Shown here: positions 1 to 7,966 of the stretch, piece by piece
How the letters are laid out: each line of letters starts with the position of its first letter
How positions within the stretch are numbered: position 1 is the first letter of the stretch
Origin: SIG435 sp045530725
Lineage (GTDB): Bacteria; Bacillota; Clostridia; UMGS1810
Assembly: GCA_045530725.1 (NCBI GenBank)
Contig: JAZSCT010000009.1
Coordinates: 1 to 64,000 of the forward strand
DNA: 64,000 nucleotides
Direction of reading: 5' to 3'
Translations under genes and position numbers: made by a program
The notes under the pieces: generated by a model
What the model was told of the DNA's origin: nothing
The model's database searches: none
What the model saw: only the letters and a program-made list of their open reading frames with translations

Positions 1-11
1 GGCATACTCTT

Positions 12-41
12 AAAAACAGTAATTTTAAAAGGCAGAAACGA
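12..41. repeat. 30-bp exact direct repeat, left copy (right copy 525-554)
   Basis: The same 30 bases occur at 12-41 and 525-554 without mismatch, 513 bp apart. Between the copies lie the truncated transposase gene and its REP palindromes. The left copy includes the left arm of a terminator-like hairpin. The right copy carries that arm without its partner and runs straight into the ileS terminator. Too long for an ordinary IS200/IS605-like target duplication; a local duplication or recombination product is more likely. Confidence 0.85.
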
Positions 42-62
42 TTACTTTCGTTTCTGCCTTTT
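27..62. terminator. Terminator-like hairpin with A/T flanks
   Basis: A perfect 15-bp stem (27-41 with 48-62) with a 6-base loop; A-rich left and T-rich right ends would make it work in either direction. It probably ends a plus-strand gene that lies left of the window or the remnant minus-strand gene. Confidence 0.6.
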
Positions 63-109
63 GTCATAGGATCGATTCGCAAATCTTCAGTTCTTATCAA
101 GGTCTTCAA

Positions 110-355
110 TCAAGACATGAGAACCGTCCCCGTGTCTTTTAAATCTTCTCTTTCTACCTTAAGCAATATATGTATATGATTAGACATAAGGCAATAAGCG
201 AATACCTTGTATCCGCTTATTGCCTTATATTTTTCTAACGTCTCTATGAACTTAAAGTAATCCTCGTCATCCTCAAATATGATCTGTTGATTAATTCCTC
301 TCAGCATTATATGATATATTCCACTTTCACTTTTTCGTCTTGGTGCTCTTGGCAT
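110..355 (-). pseudogene. REP-associated tyrosine transposase (RAYT, Y1/HUH family), 3'-truncated
   Basis: The 81-residue reading frame matches the N-terminal part of IS200-like Y1 transposases of the RAYT type: a basic start, an F-E-D-x-x-D-Y-x-x-F segment near residue 27, and the HUH metal-binding motif His-Ile-His near residue 60. Full RAYT proteins are usually well over 150 residues, and the region with the catalytic tyrosine is absent. The last eight codons and the stop lie inside a REP palindrome (112-138), so the gene has been cut off at its own repeat. A second REP copy in the same orientation lies upstream of the start at 402-428. The product is almost certainly inactive. The family call is firm; the mode of truncation is inference. 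Confidence 0.8.
112..138. repeat. REP palindrome, copy 1
   Basis: An imperfect palindrome, AAGACA...TGTCTT, around a GAACCGTCCC core. It overlaps the 3' end of the transposase remnant. A nearly identical copy in the same orientation is at 402-428. Confidence 0.75.
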
Positions 356-401
356 ATATTACCACCTCAACGCAAATATATCATATACCATCTTCTTTGT
401 C

Positions 402-428
402 AAGACAGGAGAACCGTCCCTATGTCTT
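402..428. repeat. REP palindrome, copy 2
   Basis: Same AAGACA...GAACCGTCCC...TGTCTT structure as 112-138 with a few substitutions. The two copies flank the transposase remnant, as is usual for RAYT genes and the REP sequences they act on. Together with 500-525 this accounts for most of the gene-free stretch 356-599. Confidence 0.75.
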
Positions 429-499
429 CTCTGATATTTGCAGGTATTGTAATAAGTCAGATTAACTTCACTAAATGTAAATAACAAATAATGTTACAA

Positions 500-525
500 A
501 GACTGCCCCGTCCCCAAGTGTAACA
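500..525. repeat. Related REP-like palindrome (GTTACA... type)
   Basis: TTACAAAGACTGCCCCGTCC is followed by CCAAGTGTAAC: a palindrome with GTTACA/TGTAAC arms and the same CCGTCCC core as the two REP copies to the left. Probably a second REP subclass. It abuts the right copy of the 30-bp direct repeat. Confidence 0.5.
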
Positions 526-553
526 AAAACAGTAATTTTAAAAGGCAGAAACG

Positions 554-587
554 AAAAAAGAACTTTGATTTCTCAAAGTTCTTTTTT
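554..587 (-). terminator. Rho-independent terminator of the ileS operon
   Basis: A perfect 15-bp stem (554-568 with 573-587), 4-base loop, ending in six A on the plus strand, which gives a U-run in the minus-strand transcript. It lies 12 bp after the ileS stop codon. Confidence 0.85.
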
Positions 588-599
588 GTATATACATTA

Positions 600-3392
600 T
601 TATTTAACAACTGCTGCACATCTTGCACAAAGTGTAGGATGATCCTTATCTTCTCCTACTGTCTTTGAGTACATCCAGCATCTTTCACACTTTTCGCCTT
701 CTGCCTGTGATACAGATACATAAAGACCATCTGTGTTTTCGCCTTTATAAGCATCTTCATTCTTACCTTCGCAAACTTCTGTATCAGATACGATAAAGAT
801 TGTCATAAGGTCTTCCTGATTTGCCTTTAAGAATTCATAAAGTTTTCCTTCTGCATAAAGACTTACTTTTGCATTGAGAGAATGACCGATTGTCTTATCT
901 GCTCTTGCCATTTCAAGAGCCTTTGCAACGTCATTTTTGATATTTATAAATTTCTCGAACTTTTCGTCAAGATCTTTGTCATAAAGTTTCTCAGATACTT
1001 CAGGCATACCTGCAAAGAGAGGGCTTTCTGCATCCATAGACTTGCTCTTTGGCATTGCATTCCAGATTTCCTCTGTTGTAAAGCAAAGTACAGGAGCAAG
1101 GAGTCTTACAAGGTAATCAAGAATTGTATGCATTGCTGTCTGTGCACTTCTTCTTGCAAGGCTGTCTGCCTTTTCTGTGTAGAGTCTGTCCTTGATAATA
1201 TCAAGATAGAAGTTACTCATATCGATTACACAGAAATTGTGGATTGCATGATGAAGTGTGTGGAATTCGTAGTTTCTGTAGCCTTCAAGAACCTTCTTGG
1301 TAAGCTCATTCACTCTCATAAGTGCCCACTTATCAATTTCCATCATATCTTCATATTTAACTGCATTTGTATCAGGATCAAAATCGCTTGTATTACCAAG
1401 GATATAACGTGCAGTATTTCTTATTTTTCTGTAACTTTCTGCATGTTGTTTCAGGATATCATTACTGATTCTTACATCTGTCTTATAGTCTGCAGATACA
1501 ACCCAGAGTCTTAAGATATCCACACCAAACTGCTTAGCAACATCCAATGGATCGATACCGTTGCCAAGTGACTTACTCATCTTCTTGCCGTTGCCGTCAA
1601 CAACCATACCGTGAGTGATAACTGTCTTATAAGGTGATCCAAGTCCCATAGCAACAGATGTGAGAAGTGATGACTGGAACCATCCTCTGTACTGGTCATT
1701 ACCTTCAAGATAAAGGTCTGCAGGCCATCTCTTTTCGAAGTTTTCGCCTGTAAGAACTGCATAATGGCTGGAACCTGAGTCAAACCATACATCCATGATG
1801 TCTTCTTCTTTTGTGAAGTGTTCACATCCGCAATGAGGACATTTTGTACCCTTTGGAAGGATATCATCTGCTTCGGTTGCGTACCAGATGTTTGAGCCTT
1901 TTTCTTTAAACAACTCAGAAACAATCTTCATTGTCTCTTCATTGAAGTATTCCTTGCCACAATCAGCACAGTAGAAAATAGGAATTGGAACACCCCATTT
2001 TCTCTGACGGGAGATACACCAGTCAGATCTGTCTTTGACCATATTTGAGATTCTTTCTTCGCCCCACTTAGGAAGCCATTCTACACCTTCAATAGCCTTC
2101 ACAGCATCTGCTTTGAATTTATCTACAGATGCAAACCACTGTTCGGTTGCTCTGAATACGATAGGATTTTTACATCTCCAGCAATGTGGATACTGATGGG
2201 CAATAGGTTCTATTGCAACAAGTGCATTAAGTTCTTTTAATTTCTCTACGATAGCAGCATTTGCCTTTTCGTAGAAGAGACCTGAAAATTCTCCTGCTTC
2301 ATCATTGAGATGTCCCTTTGAATCAATGGGAACGATGATTGGAAGACCGTATTTCTGACAAGCCATAAAGTCCTCTGCACCAAGACCCGGAGCGGTGTGT
2401 ACACAACCTGTACCTGCTTCGAGTGTTACATGGTCGCCAAGGATAACAAGAGAATCTCTTGCTATAAACGGATGGAAACAGGTGATGTTTTCAAGTTCGT
2501 CACCTGAGAATTCCTTCACGATTTCAAGATCTTCTATACCTGATCTATTTTCGAAATCGTCCATAAGGTCCTTTGCAATTACAACATATTCATCATTAGC
2601 CTTAATCAATGCATAGGTATATACAGGATTTATACAGATAGCCACATTACCGGGGAGTGTCCATGTGGTAGTTGTCCAGATAACAAAGGAAATCTTCTCC
2701 TTGTCAAATCCTTCGAATACACCCTTGTCGTCATTTACCTTAAACTTAACAAAGATTGAATTTGTTGTGTCTTCTGCATATTCGATTTCTGCTTCAGCCA
2801 ATGCTGTCTGACAGTCAGGACACCAGTAAACAGGCTTAAGTCCTTTGTAGATTACACCGCTGTTTGCCATTTTGCCGAATACTTCTATCTGACGTGATTC
2901 AAATTCAGGAAGAAGTGTGATATAAGGATCGTCAAAGTTTCCTATTACACCAAGACGCTTGAACTGTTCTTTCTGGCTGTCGATATATTTCATAGCGAAG
3001 TCATGACAGATCTTTCTGAATTCAAAAGTGCTTACATCATCCTGATTGATTTTAAGTTTTTTGATAGCCTGAACTTCAATAGGAAGACCGTGAGTATCCC
3101 ATCCAGGGATAAATGGTGCACGGTAACCGTCCATATTCTTAAATCTTACGATAATGTCCTTTAAGATTTTATTTAAAGCATGTCCCAAGTGGATATCGCC
3201 GTTTGCAAACGGAGGTCCGTCGTGAAGAATGAAATCAGGCTTGCCTTCATTCTTCTCCATAAGTTTGAAATACAATCTTTCACTATCCCATTTTTCTACC
3301 ATTTTTGGCTCTTTTTCGCTGAGGTTTGCTCTCATAGAAAAGTCTGTTTTCGGCAGATTCAGGGTAGCTGAATAATCCATCTGATTTTCCAT
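600..3392 (-). CDS. ileS: Isoleucyl-tRNA synthetase (class I)
   Basis: Charges tRNA-Ile with isoleucine in the cytoplasm. At 930 residues it has the bacterial IleRS length. Visible motifs are the HIGH-type sequence in PPFANGDIHLGHALNK near residue 58, the KMSKS loop in GKKMSKSLGNG near residue 600, the editing-domain region between them, and a C-terminal zinc finger (CERCW...CARC) in the last 30 residues. The start is preceded by GGAG at a good distance. It is the last gene of the long minus-strand cluster, 34 bp after divIVA, and ends in a strong terminator. No T-box leader is present in front of it, unlike many Gram-positive synthetase genes; it seems to rely on upstream operon promoters. 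Confidence 0.97.
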   Translation of the reverse strand: MENQMDYSATLNLPKTDFSMRANLSEKEPKMVEKWDSERLYFKLMEKNEGKPDFILHDGPPFANGDIHLGHALNKILKDIIVRFKNMDGYRAPFIPGWDTHGLPIEVQAIKKLKINQDDVSTFEFRKICHDFAMKYIDSQKEQFKRLGVIGNFDDPYITLLPEFESRQIEVFGKMANSGVIYKGLKPVYWCPDCQTALAEAEIEYAEDTTNSIFVKFKVNDDKGVFEGFDKEKISFVIWTTTTWTLPGNVAICINPVYTYALIKANDEYVVIAKDLMDDFENRSGIEDLEIVKEFSGDELENITCFHPFIARDSLVILGDHVTLEAGTGCVHTAPGLGAEDFMACQKYGLPIIVPIDSKGHLNDEAGEFSGLFYEKANAAIVEKLKELNALVAIEPIAHQYPHCWRCKNPIVFRATEQWFASVDKFKADAVKAIEGVEWLPKWGEERISNMVKDRSDWCISRQRKWGVPIPIFYCADCGKEYFNEETMKIVSELFKEKGSNIWYATEADDILPKGTKCPHCGCEHFTKEEDIMDVWFDSGSSHYAVLTGENFEKRWPADLYLEGNDQYRGWFQSSLLTSVAMGLGSPYKTVITHGMVVDGNGKKMSKSLGNGIDPLDVAKQFGVDILRLWVVSADYKTDVRISNDILKQHAESYRKIRNTARYILGNTSDFDPDTNAVKYEDMMEIDKWALMRVNELTKKVLEGYRNYEFHTLHHAIHNFCVIDMSNFYLDIIKDRLYTEKADSLARRSAQTAMHTILDYLVRLLAPVLCFTTEEIWNAMPKSKSMDAESPLFAGMPEVSEKLYDKDLDEKFEKFINIKNDVAKALEMARADKTIGHSLNAKVSLYAEGKLYEFLKANQEDLMTIFIVSDTEVCEGKNEDAYKGENTDGLYVSVSQAEGEKCERCWMYSKTVGEDKDHPTLCARCAAVVK

Positions 3393-3426
3393 TTTGTTTC
3401 TCCTTACTGTAATATGTAAATATTAA

Positions 3427-3870
3427 TTAATTTTCTTCTTTCTGAAGTTGATTAAGTACTGCGCTGAGTGATGCAACTGTCTGTGTCTTGAACATTTCTA
3501 TTTCTCTCTGGATTCTTTCGTATTCAAGACGTATTTTGTTTAGTTCATCATTGGCATTGTCAATGATTTCTCTGGATTTCTGAGTAGCACGGTCAACGAT
3601 TATATCTGCCTTTTCCTGTGCCGCCTGTTTTACATCTTCTGCAGTTTTTTGTGCAACAACAAGTGCCTCCTGCATAGTATGCTCCATATTTTTGTATGTA
3701 TCAATACTCTCTTCAAGATGACTTATCTTTTCTTTCATGGTGAAATTATCTTTGTGTAGTGTTTCATAATCTGTAAGCACCTGATCAAGAAAGGCATCTA
3801 CTTCTGATTTGTCATAGCCTGACAATGATTTTGAAAAAGTTTTGTTCTGAATATCAAGAGGTAAAAGCAT
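3427..3870 (-). CDS. divIVA: DivIVA-domain cell division/polar protein
   Basis: A 147-residue coiled-coil protein. Residues 1-60 hold the DivIVA membrane-targeting segment (LLPLDIQNKTFSKSLSGYD followed by EVDAFLDQVL). The rest is predicted coiled coil with regular heptads and no other domain. DivIVA family proteins bind curved membrane at poles and septa and recruit partners. The gene sits between ylmH and ileS, the usual place in Gram-positive division clusters, 12 bp after ylmH. Its exact partners here cannot be told from sequence. Confidence 0.92.
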   Translation of the reverse strand: MLLPLDIQNKTFSKSLSGYDKSEVDAFLDQVLTDYETLHKDNFTMKEKISHLEESIDTYKNMEHTMQEALVVAQKTAEDVKQAAQEKADIIVDRATQKSREIIDNANDELNKIRLEYERIQREIEMFKTQTVASLSAVLNQLQKEEN

Positions 3871-3882
3871 TGCACATTCTCC

Positions 3883-4653
3883 TTATATATAATATTTTAT
3901 CCTGATGTGTATCCTTCCCTTTTTTGTAAGGGTGTTATCTGTATAAATCTTTCCTTTGCCTATGCCTCTCACAGAAATAACATCACCTGATGAAATTTTC
4001 TGAGAGGGATTATCTCCCTGAGTGTAATTTAAAAATACTCTTTTTTCTCTGATACAATCACAGGCAAAAGTACGTGATTTCCTGGTAAAAGCACTTACCA
4101 CACAGTCAAGTCTGAGACTTGAAACAGTATAGTCTTCTTCTCTGAACCTTTTGTTATCATCAAAAGTAAGTTCTTCATAGTATGGCTCAACGGTTACTCT
4201 GTTATTATTGACTTTGTCCAGATTATATATTATATAATCTGCCATATCTTCCATACAGATTACTATGGCATAGTCATCAAAAATAACAATATCCCCTATC
4301 CTTGATCTGTCTATCCCGAGAGATAGAACAGAGCCGAGATAATCTCTGTGGCCTGATACTTCCTTGTTCTTTGAATGAATCTTAAGTTTTACGACGGGAT
4401 AGTTATGATACAAAGGATCAAACTCGCCGAATACGGCAATCTTTCTTTCCGCATCATCATACCCACCATAAAAACTCACAAAAGCCTCTTTGGAAAAGCA
4501 CTCCTCTACTCTTATACACTCATATGGTGTAAGAAAATCAGAAAACTGAGGTTGATTTATCCTGTCACTTTTCGCACACAAATCATACATATGAGAGAGC
4601 ATAAGTTTCTCATCTGTATCATTGGACTTATTTATAATATCTGATTTGTTCAT
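3883..4653 (-). CDS. ylmH: YlmH-type S4-domain RNA-binding protein
   Basis: A 256-residue protein with the YlmH layout: an N-terminal alpha/beta RNA-binding-like region (residues 1-180) and a C-terminal S4 domain from about residue 183 (LRLDCVVSAFTRKSR through the VFLNY and ISSGDVISVRGIG segments). YlmH is linked to division and, in Bacillus subtilis, to rescue of stalled ribosomes. The start codon overlaps the sepF stop (TGATG), which implies translational coupling. Function beyond the family assignment is inference. Confidence 0.9.
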   Translation of the reverse strand: MNKSDIINKSNDTDEKLMLSHMYDLCAKSDRINQPQFSDFLTPYECIRVEECFSKEAFVSFYGGYDDAERKIAVFGEFDPLYHNYPVVKLKIHSKNKEVSGHRDYLGSVLSLGIDRSRIGDIVIFDDYAIVICMEDMADYIIYNLDKVNNNRVTVEPYYEELTFDDNKRFREEDYTVSSLRLDCVVSAFTRKSRTFACDCIREKRVFLNYTQGDNPSQKISSGDVISVRGIGKGKIYTDNTLTKKGRIHIRIKYYI

Positions 4654-5072
4654 CAGATATCTGATTCTTCATATGCTACTGATGTTTTAAGAGCTTCACC
4701 GAATTCGCTCAAAATGCTTACATTCTGAGGTGTAATAAGGATGATTCCTGCTGCAACCTTCTGCATACTTCCGTCAAGAGCACATACTGCACCTGATAAG
4801 AAATATATAATCTTTGATGCGATGTCGCTTGTAACCTTTTCCAGATTTACAACAACAGGTTTTCTTTCTTTGAGATGACCTACGATTTCCTGAGCTTCAG
4901 AATATGTAGTAGGCTGAAGGATAACAACCTTCATCTGTGATGATGTGTTCATCTGAAATACTCTTGGTTTCTTTGGAGCAGTTTCAGGTTTTGTTTCAAC
5001 GATTTCTTCTGTTTCTTCAACTTCGTCATTTACAAGACCAAAAAAACTACCTACTTTGTTAATAATGTTCAT
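4653..5072 (-). CDS. sepF: Cell division protein SepF
   Basis: A 139-residue protein with a short membrane-binding N-terminal helix (MNIINKVGSFFGL), an acidic linker, and the conserved SepF core from about residue 45 (VVILQPTTYSEAQEIVGHL, then VVNLEKV and FLSGAVCALDG). SepF tethers FtsZ to the membrane and aligns protofilaments at the septum. It is preceded by a strong ribosome-binding site (AAGGGGAG) and followed immediately by ylmH and divIVA, the standard division cluster. Confidence 0.95.
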   Translation of the reverse strand: MNIINKVGSFFGLVNDEVEETEEIVETKPETAPKKPRVFQMNTSSQMKVVILQPTTYSEAQEIVGHLKERKPVVVNLEKVTSDIASKIIYFLSGAVCALDGSMQKVAAGIILITPQNVSILSEFGEALKTSVAYEESDI

Positions 5073-5095
5073 TTTCTTTCTCCCCTTATATAAAT

Positions 5096-5776
5096 TTATA
5101 TTTTAAACATTTTGCTTCCTACGCGAATGATGTTTGCCCCTTCTTCGATGGCGATTTCATAATCATTGCTCATTCCCATAGACAAATACTCCATATAAAC
5201 ATTATCGTATTTTTTTGTCGATATGTCAACATAAATATTGTGCATTTTCCGAAAAATTTCTCTTATAACCACTTCATCTGCCATAAGAGGTGCCATAGTC
5301 ATAAAGCCTGATACGCGAATATTCGGATATTTGGACATAGTTTTCAGAAAATCATCAATCTCATCAGGGGAAATACCGCCTTTTGATTCCTCACCTGAAA
5401 TATTTACTTCCACAAGGATTTTCTGAATCTTACCAATCTTTTTTGCCTGTCGGTCAATTTCTGCTGCAAGTTTGTCTGTATATACAGAATGAATAAGTTC
5501 TGCTTTGTCAATGATATATTTCACTTTGTTTGTCTGAAGATGCCCTATAAGATGCCATTTGACCCCATCAAACAATGGATACTTTTCTTTCAGTTCCTGA
5601 GGTCTGTTTTCACCAAGTTCCACTACTCCTTCTTCTATAGCACATCTGATAAGGTCTTCGCCTATAGTCTTTGTGACACCGAGAAGAAGGATGTCTTCTT
5701 CATTTCTTCCTGATTTTTCACAGGCGGCTTTTATCCTCTGTCTGATACCTAGTATATTGTTTTTTACGTCAATCAT
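5096..5776 (-). CDS. yggS: YggS/PROSC-family pyridoxal phosphate homeostasis protein
   Basis: About 226 residues with the fold-III PLP-binding signatures of the YggS family: LLGVTKTIGEDLI (the PLP lysine is in VTK), GENRPQEL, WHLIGHLQTNKVKYI, and the C-terminal S-M-G-M-S-x-D segment with IRVGSKMF. The family binds PLP and maintains B6 and amino-acid balance; no enzymatic turnover is known. The ATG at 5776 is preferred because AAAGAG lies 8 bases upstream; an ATG at 5782 is too close. It sits directly upstream of sepF, as in many Gram-positive genomes. Confidence 0.92.
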   Translation of the reverse strand: MIDVKNNILGIRQRIKAACEKSGRNEEDILLLGVTKTIGEDLIRCAIEEGVVELGENRPQELKEKYPLFDGVKWHLIGHLQTNKVKYIIDKAELIHSVYTDKLAAEIDRQAKKIGKIQKILVEVNISGEESKGGISPDEIDDFLKTMSKYPNIRVSGFMTMAPLMADEVVIREIFRKMHNIYVDISTKKYDNVYMEYLSMGMSNDYEIAIEEGANIIRVGSKMFKI

Positions 5777-5788
5777 TTTCATCACTCT

Positions 5789-7000
5789 TTATCTGATACT
5801 TTTTCCGTCATACAAATTGTCGCCTGAAAGTATGACCTCATCATAAAGCAAAAGGGCATTGTCCAGAGAATTGTTTTCACTTACAATACTGTGAGTATCA
5901 TCACTATAGACAACCTTCACTTTCTTAAAGCGGACTATTGTATCTACAAGTACATATACTCCTGTCTCGCCGTTCACTTCACGGATTGCCTTATTTGATA
6001 CTTTGAGTCCTGAGTATCTGTTCTTGATGAGATTCACATTTATATATCTCACATTGATAACATCAGGATTGTACTCTGTGGTATCAAGAATGATTACACA
6101 TTCTCCGTTATCCTCTTCCGAAATACTTCTTACAGTAGCGGAATTTTCTTTTTCTGTGCCTTCGAAGTTTATAAACACTTCTTCTCCGATACTGAAATCA
6201 TCGGCTCTTTTTTTGTCTGTTTTTACAGCAACACTCCACTCAAAGTTATCTATGATTTTGCACTTTGAGGGTGCCTGTTGTGCCTGAGATTCTTTCTGTT
6301 CGATTTTTTTTGCAACAGAATCAAATTCTTTCACACTTAAATCATTTGCACCTTTAAGCGTAAGCACTTCTTCAAAAGAATCAATATTTACGCTGAAATA
6401 TCCTGATCTGGGAGAATAAATTTCTTCCTTGGACCCTGACAGTCTCCTTTCGTATTCTCGTTGTTCTTTGAGAAGACTGTTAAGTGTTGATGCAGTATCG
6501 GTTCCGCCTGAAATATTGATTTTTTTCTCATAAATGGCGTTGATCTGAGACTTTATTTTTGATGCTGACTCAGTATCGCCTATGTTGAGATAGTAAGTCA
6601 TCTCTCTTACCTTATCGGCAATCTGCACGTCTATTTTGAAACGGTCATTGGTAAACATACCGTCGCCATTTTCCGCTTCGATAATCTGATTTATCTTATC
6701 ACTTACCTGAGAAAGATTCTTCTGGATATCCTCATCCACATCTTTTTTATATACTGTGGCAATGTTTTTTCCGCTGGATACAAGTTCTCCTTCTTTCACA
6801 AGAGTTCTTATATTCCCGTCGGTTTCAGGAGTAATCACATATTCATTTTTGATAAGAATTGCAGGGTGGAAAGATGAATTCTCCATAGTTCCGCTAAGCA
6901 CCGTTTCTGTTTCAACTTTCCCCGCCAGTCCAAGTATGACAAAAAGCAAAGCCAACAGTATAACAGATACTGCAATTATAAGTTTTGTCTTTTTCTGCAT
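5789..7000 (-). CDS. HlyD-like membrane-fusion protein of unknown partner
   Basis: A 403-residue protein with one N-terminal membrane anchor (residues 6-28), a biotinyl-lipoyl-like beta domain (NEYVITPETDGNIRTLVKEG), a coiled-coil hairpin region (about 85-210), and a C-terminal beta-barrel region. This is the layout of HlyD/membrane-fusion proteins in Gram-positives. No ABC transporter or permease gene lies next to it. It sits between miaA and yggS, in the region where many Clostridia carry hfq next to miaA; no hfq is seen. The neighbourhood suggests an envelope or division-related role, but this is inference. Confidence 0.75.
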   Translation of the reverse strand: MQKKTKLIIAVSVILLALLFVILGLAGKVETETVLSGTMENSSFHPAILIKNEYVITPETDGNIRTLVKEGELVSSGKNIATVYKKDVDEDIQKNLSQVSDKINQIIEAENGDGMFTNDRFKIDVQIADKVREMTYYLNIGDTESASKIKSQINAIYEKKINISGGTDTASTLNSLLKEQREYERRLSGSKEEIYSPRSGYFSVNIDSFEEVLTLKGANDLSVKEFDSVAKKIEQKESQAQQAPSKCKIIDNFEWSVAVKTDKKRADDFSIGEEVFINFEGTEKENSATVRSISEEDNGECVIILDTTEYNPDVINVRYINVNLIKNRYSGLKVSNKAIREVNGETGVYVLVDTIVRFKKVKVVYSDDTHSIVSENNSLDNALLLYDEVILSGDNLYDGKSIR

Positions 7001-7021
7001 ATAATCATTCCTTATTGAAAC

Positions 7022-7954
7022 TTAATCTGAGTTAATAATCTTTATACACTCATCTGCCACTGCCTGAGTTGTCTTTGAGTCCAATGAAACCACATTGATT
7101 CCCTCACTTCTTGAAAACCAGGTAAGTTGTCTTTTGGCATAGCGACGTGTATCTCTTTTTATAAGTTCTGTCATTTCATCATAGGTTATCTCATCTTTAA
7201 GGTAACTTATTACTTCCTTATAGCCTATGGCCTGGGATGCAGTTGAACTGAGACGGAAATTCTCCATAAGATATCTCACTTCATCAACCAGACCACACTT
7301 AAGCATCATATCTACCCTTATGTCTATTCTTCTGTAAAGTTCTTCTCTTTCTCTTACAAAAAGAATTTTTGTAAAGTCATAGGGAGATTCATTGATTTTG
7401 TTCAGTTTGTCCAGTTTTGATTTGGTGACTCCTGATGTTTTGTATATTTCAAGAGCACGTATCACTCTTTTGAGATTATTGGGATGAATACTATCCGCAC
7501 TTTCGGGATCTACCTTAGAAAGCATATTGTGAACATACTCATTGCCCTTTATACCAGCAATCTCTTCAAGTTCTTTTCTATAGGATAAATCCTTCTCTCC
7601 TTCGCCGAATTCCACTCCGTCAAGAAATGAATCGATATATAGTCCCGTTCCTCCTACAAGAAGAGGAAACTTACCACGTGATACAATGGATTCACACACT
7701 CTTTTTGCATCAGAATTAAAATCAGCCACACTATAGTCACAATCGGGACTCAAAAAATCCATAAGATGATGGACTATCCCCTGTCTTTCTTCCATATCAG
7801 GCTTTGCGGTGCCGATATTCATATATTTATAAATCTGCATGGAATCTGCAGAAATTATTTCTGCATCCATAAGTTTTGCAATTATCAGGGATGTTTCTGT
7901 TTTGCCCACACCTGTAGGACCTGAAACTGAAGCGATTTTTATCTTATTTTGCAT
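7022..7954 (-). CDS. miaA: tRNA dimethylallyltransferase
   Basis: A 310-residue enzyme that transfers dimethylallyl to N6 of A37 in tRNAs reading UNN codons, the first step toward ms2i6A37 completed by MiaB, which is encoded in the same cluster. Seen motifs: P-loop GPTGVGKTE (residues 11-19), ISADSMQIYKYMNIGTAKP, VGGTGLYIDSFLDG, and the C-terminal RRYAKRQLTWFSR segment. It follows mutL by 12 bp. Length and motifs are typical. Confidence 0.97.
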   Translation of the reverse strand: MQNKIKIASVSGPTGVGKTETSLIIAKLMDAEIISADSMQIYKYMNIGTAKPDMEERQGIVHHLMDFLSPDCDYSVADFNSDAKRVCESIVSRGKFPLLVGGTGLYIDSFLDGVEFGEGEKDLSYRKELEEIAGIKGNEYVHNMLSKVDPESADSIHPNNLKRVIRALEIYKTSGVTKSKLDKLNKINESPYDFTKILFVREREELYRRIDIRVDMMLKCGLVDEVRYLMENFRLSSTASQAIGYKEVISYLKDEITYDEMTELIKRDTRRYAKRQLTWFSRSEGINVVSLDSKTTQAVADECIKIINSD

Positions 7955-7966
7955 ATTTCACTCCGA

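Noticed and set aside
3393..3426. T-box leader for ileS
   Set aside because: The gap to divIVA is only 34 bp; no T-box motif or terminator is present. The same holds for glyS (62015-62088).
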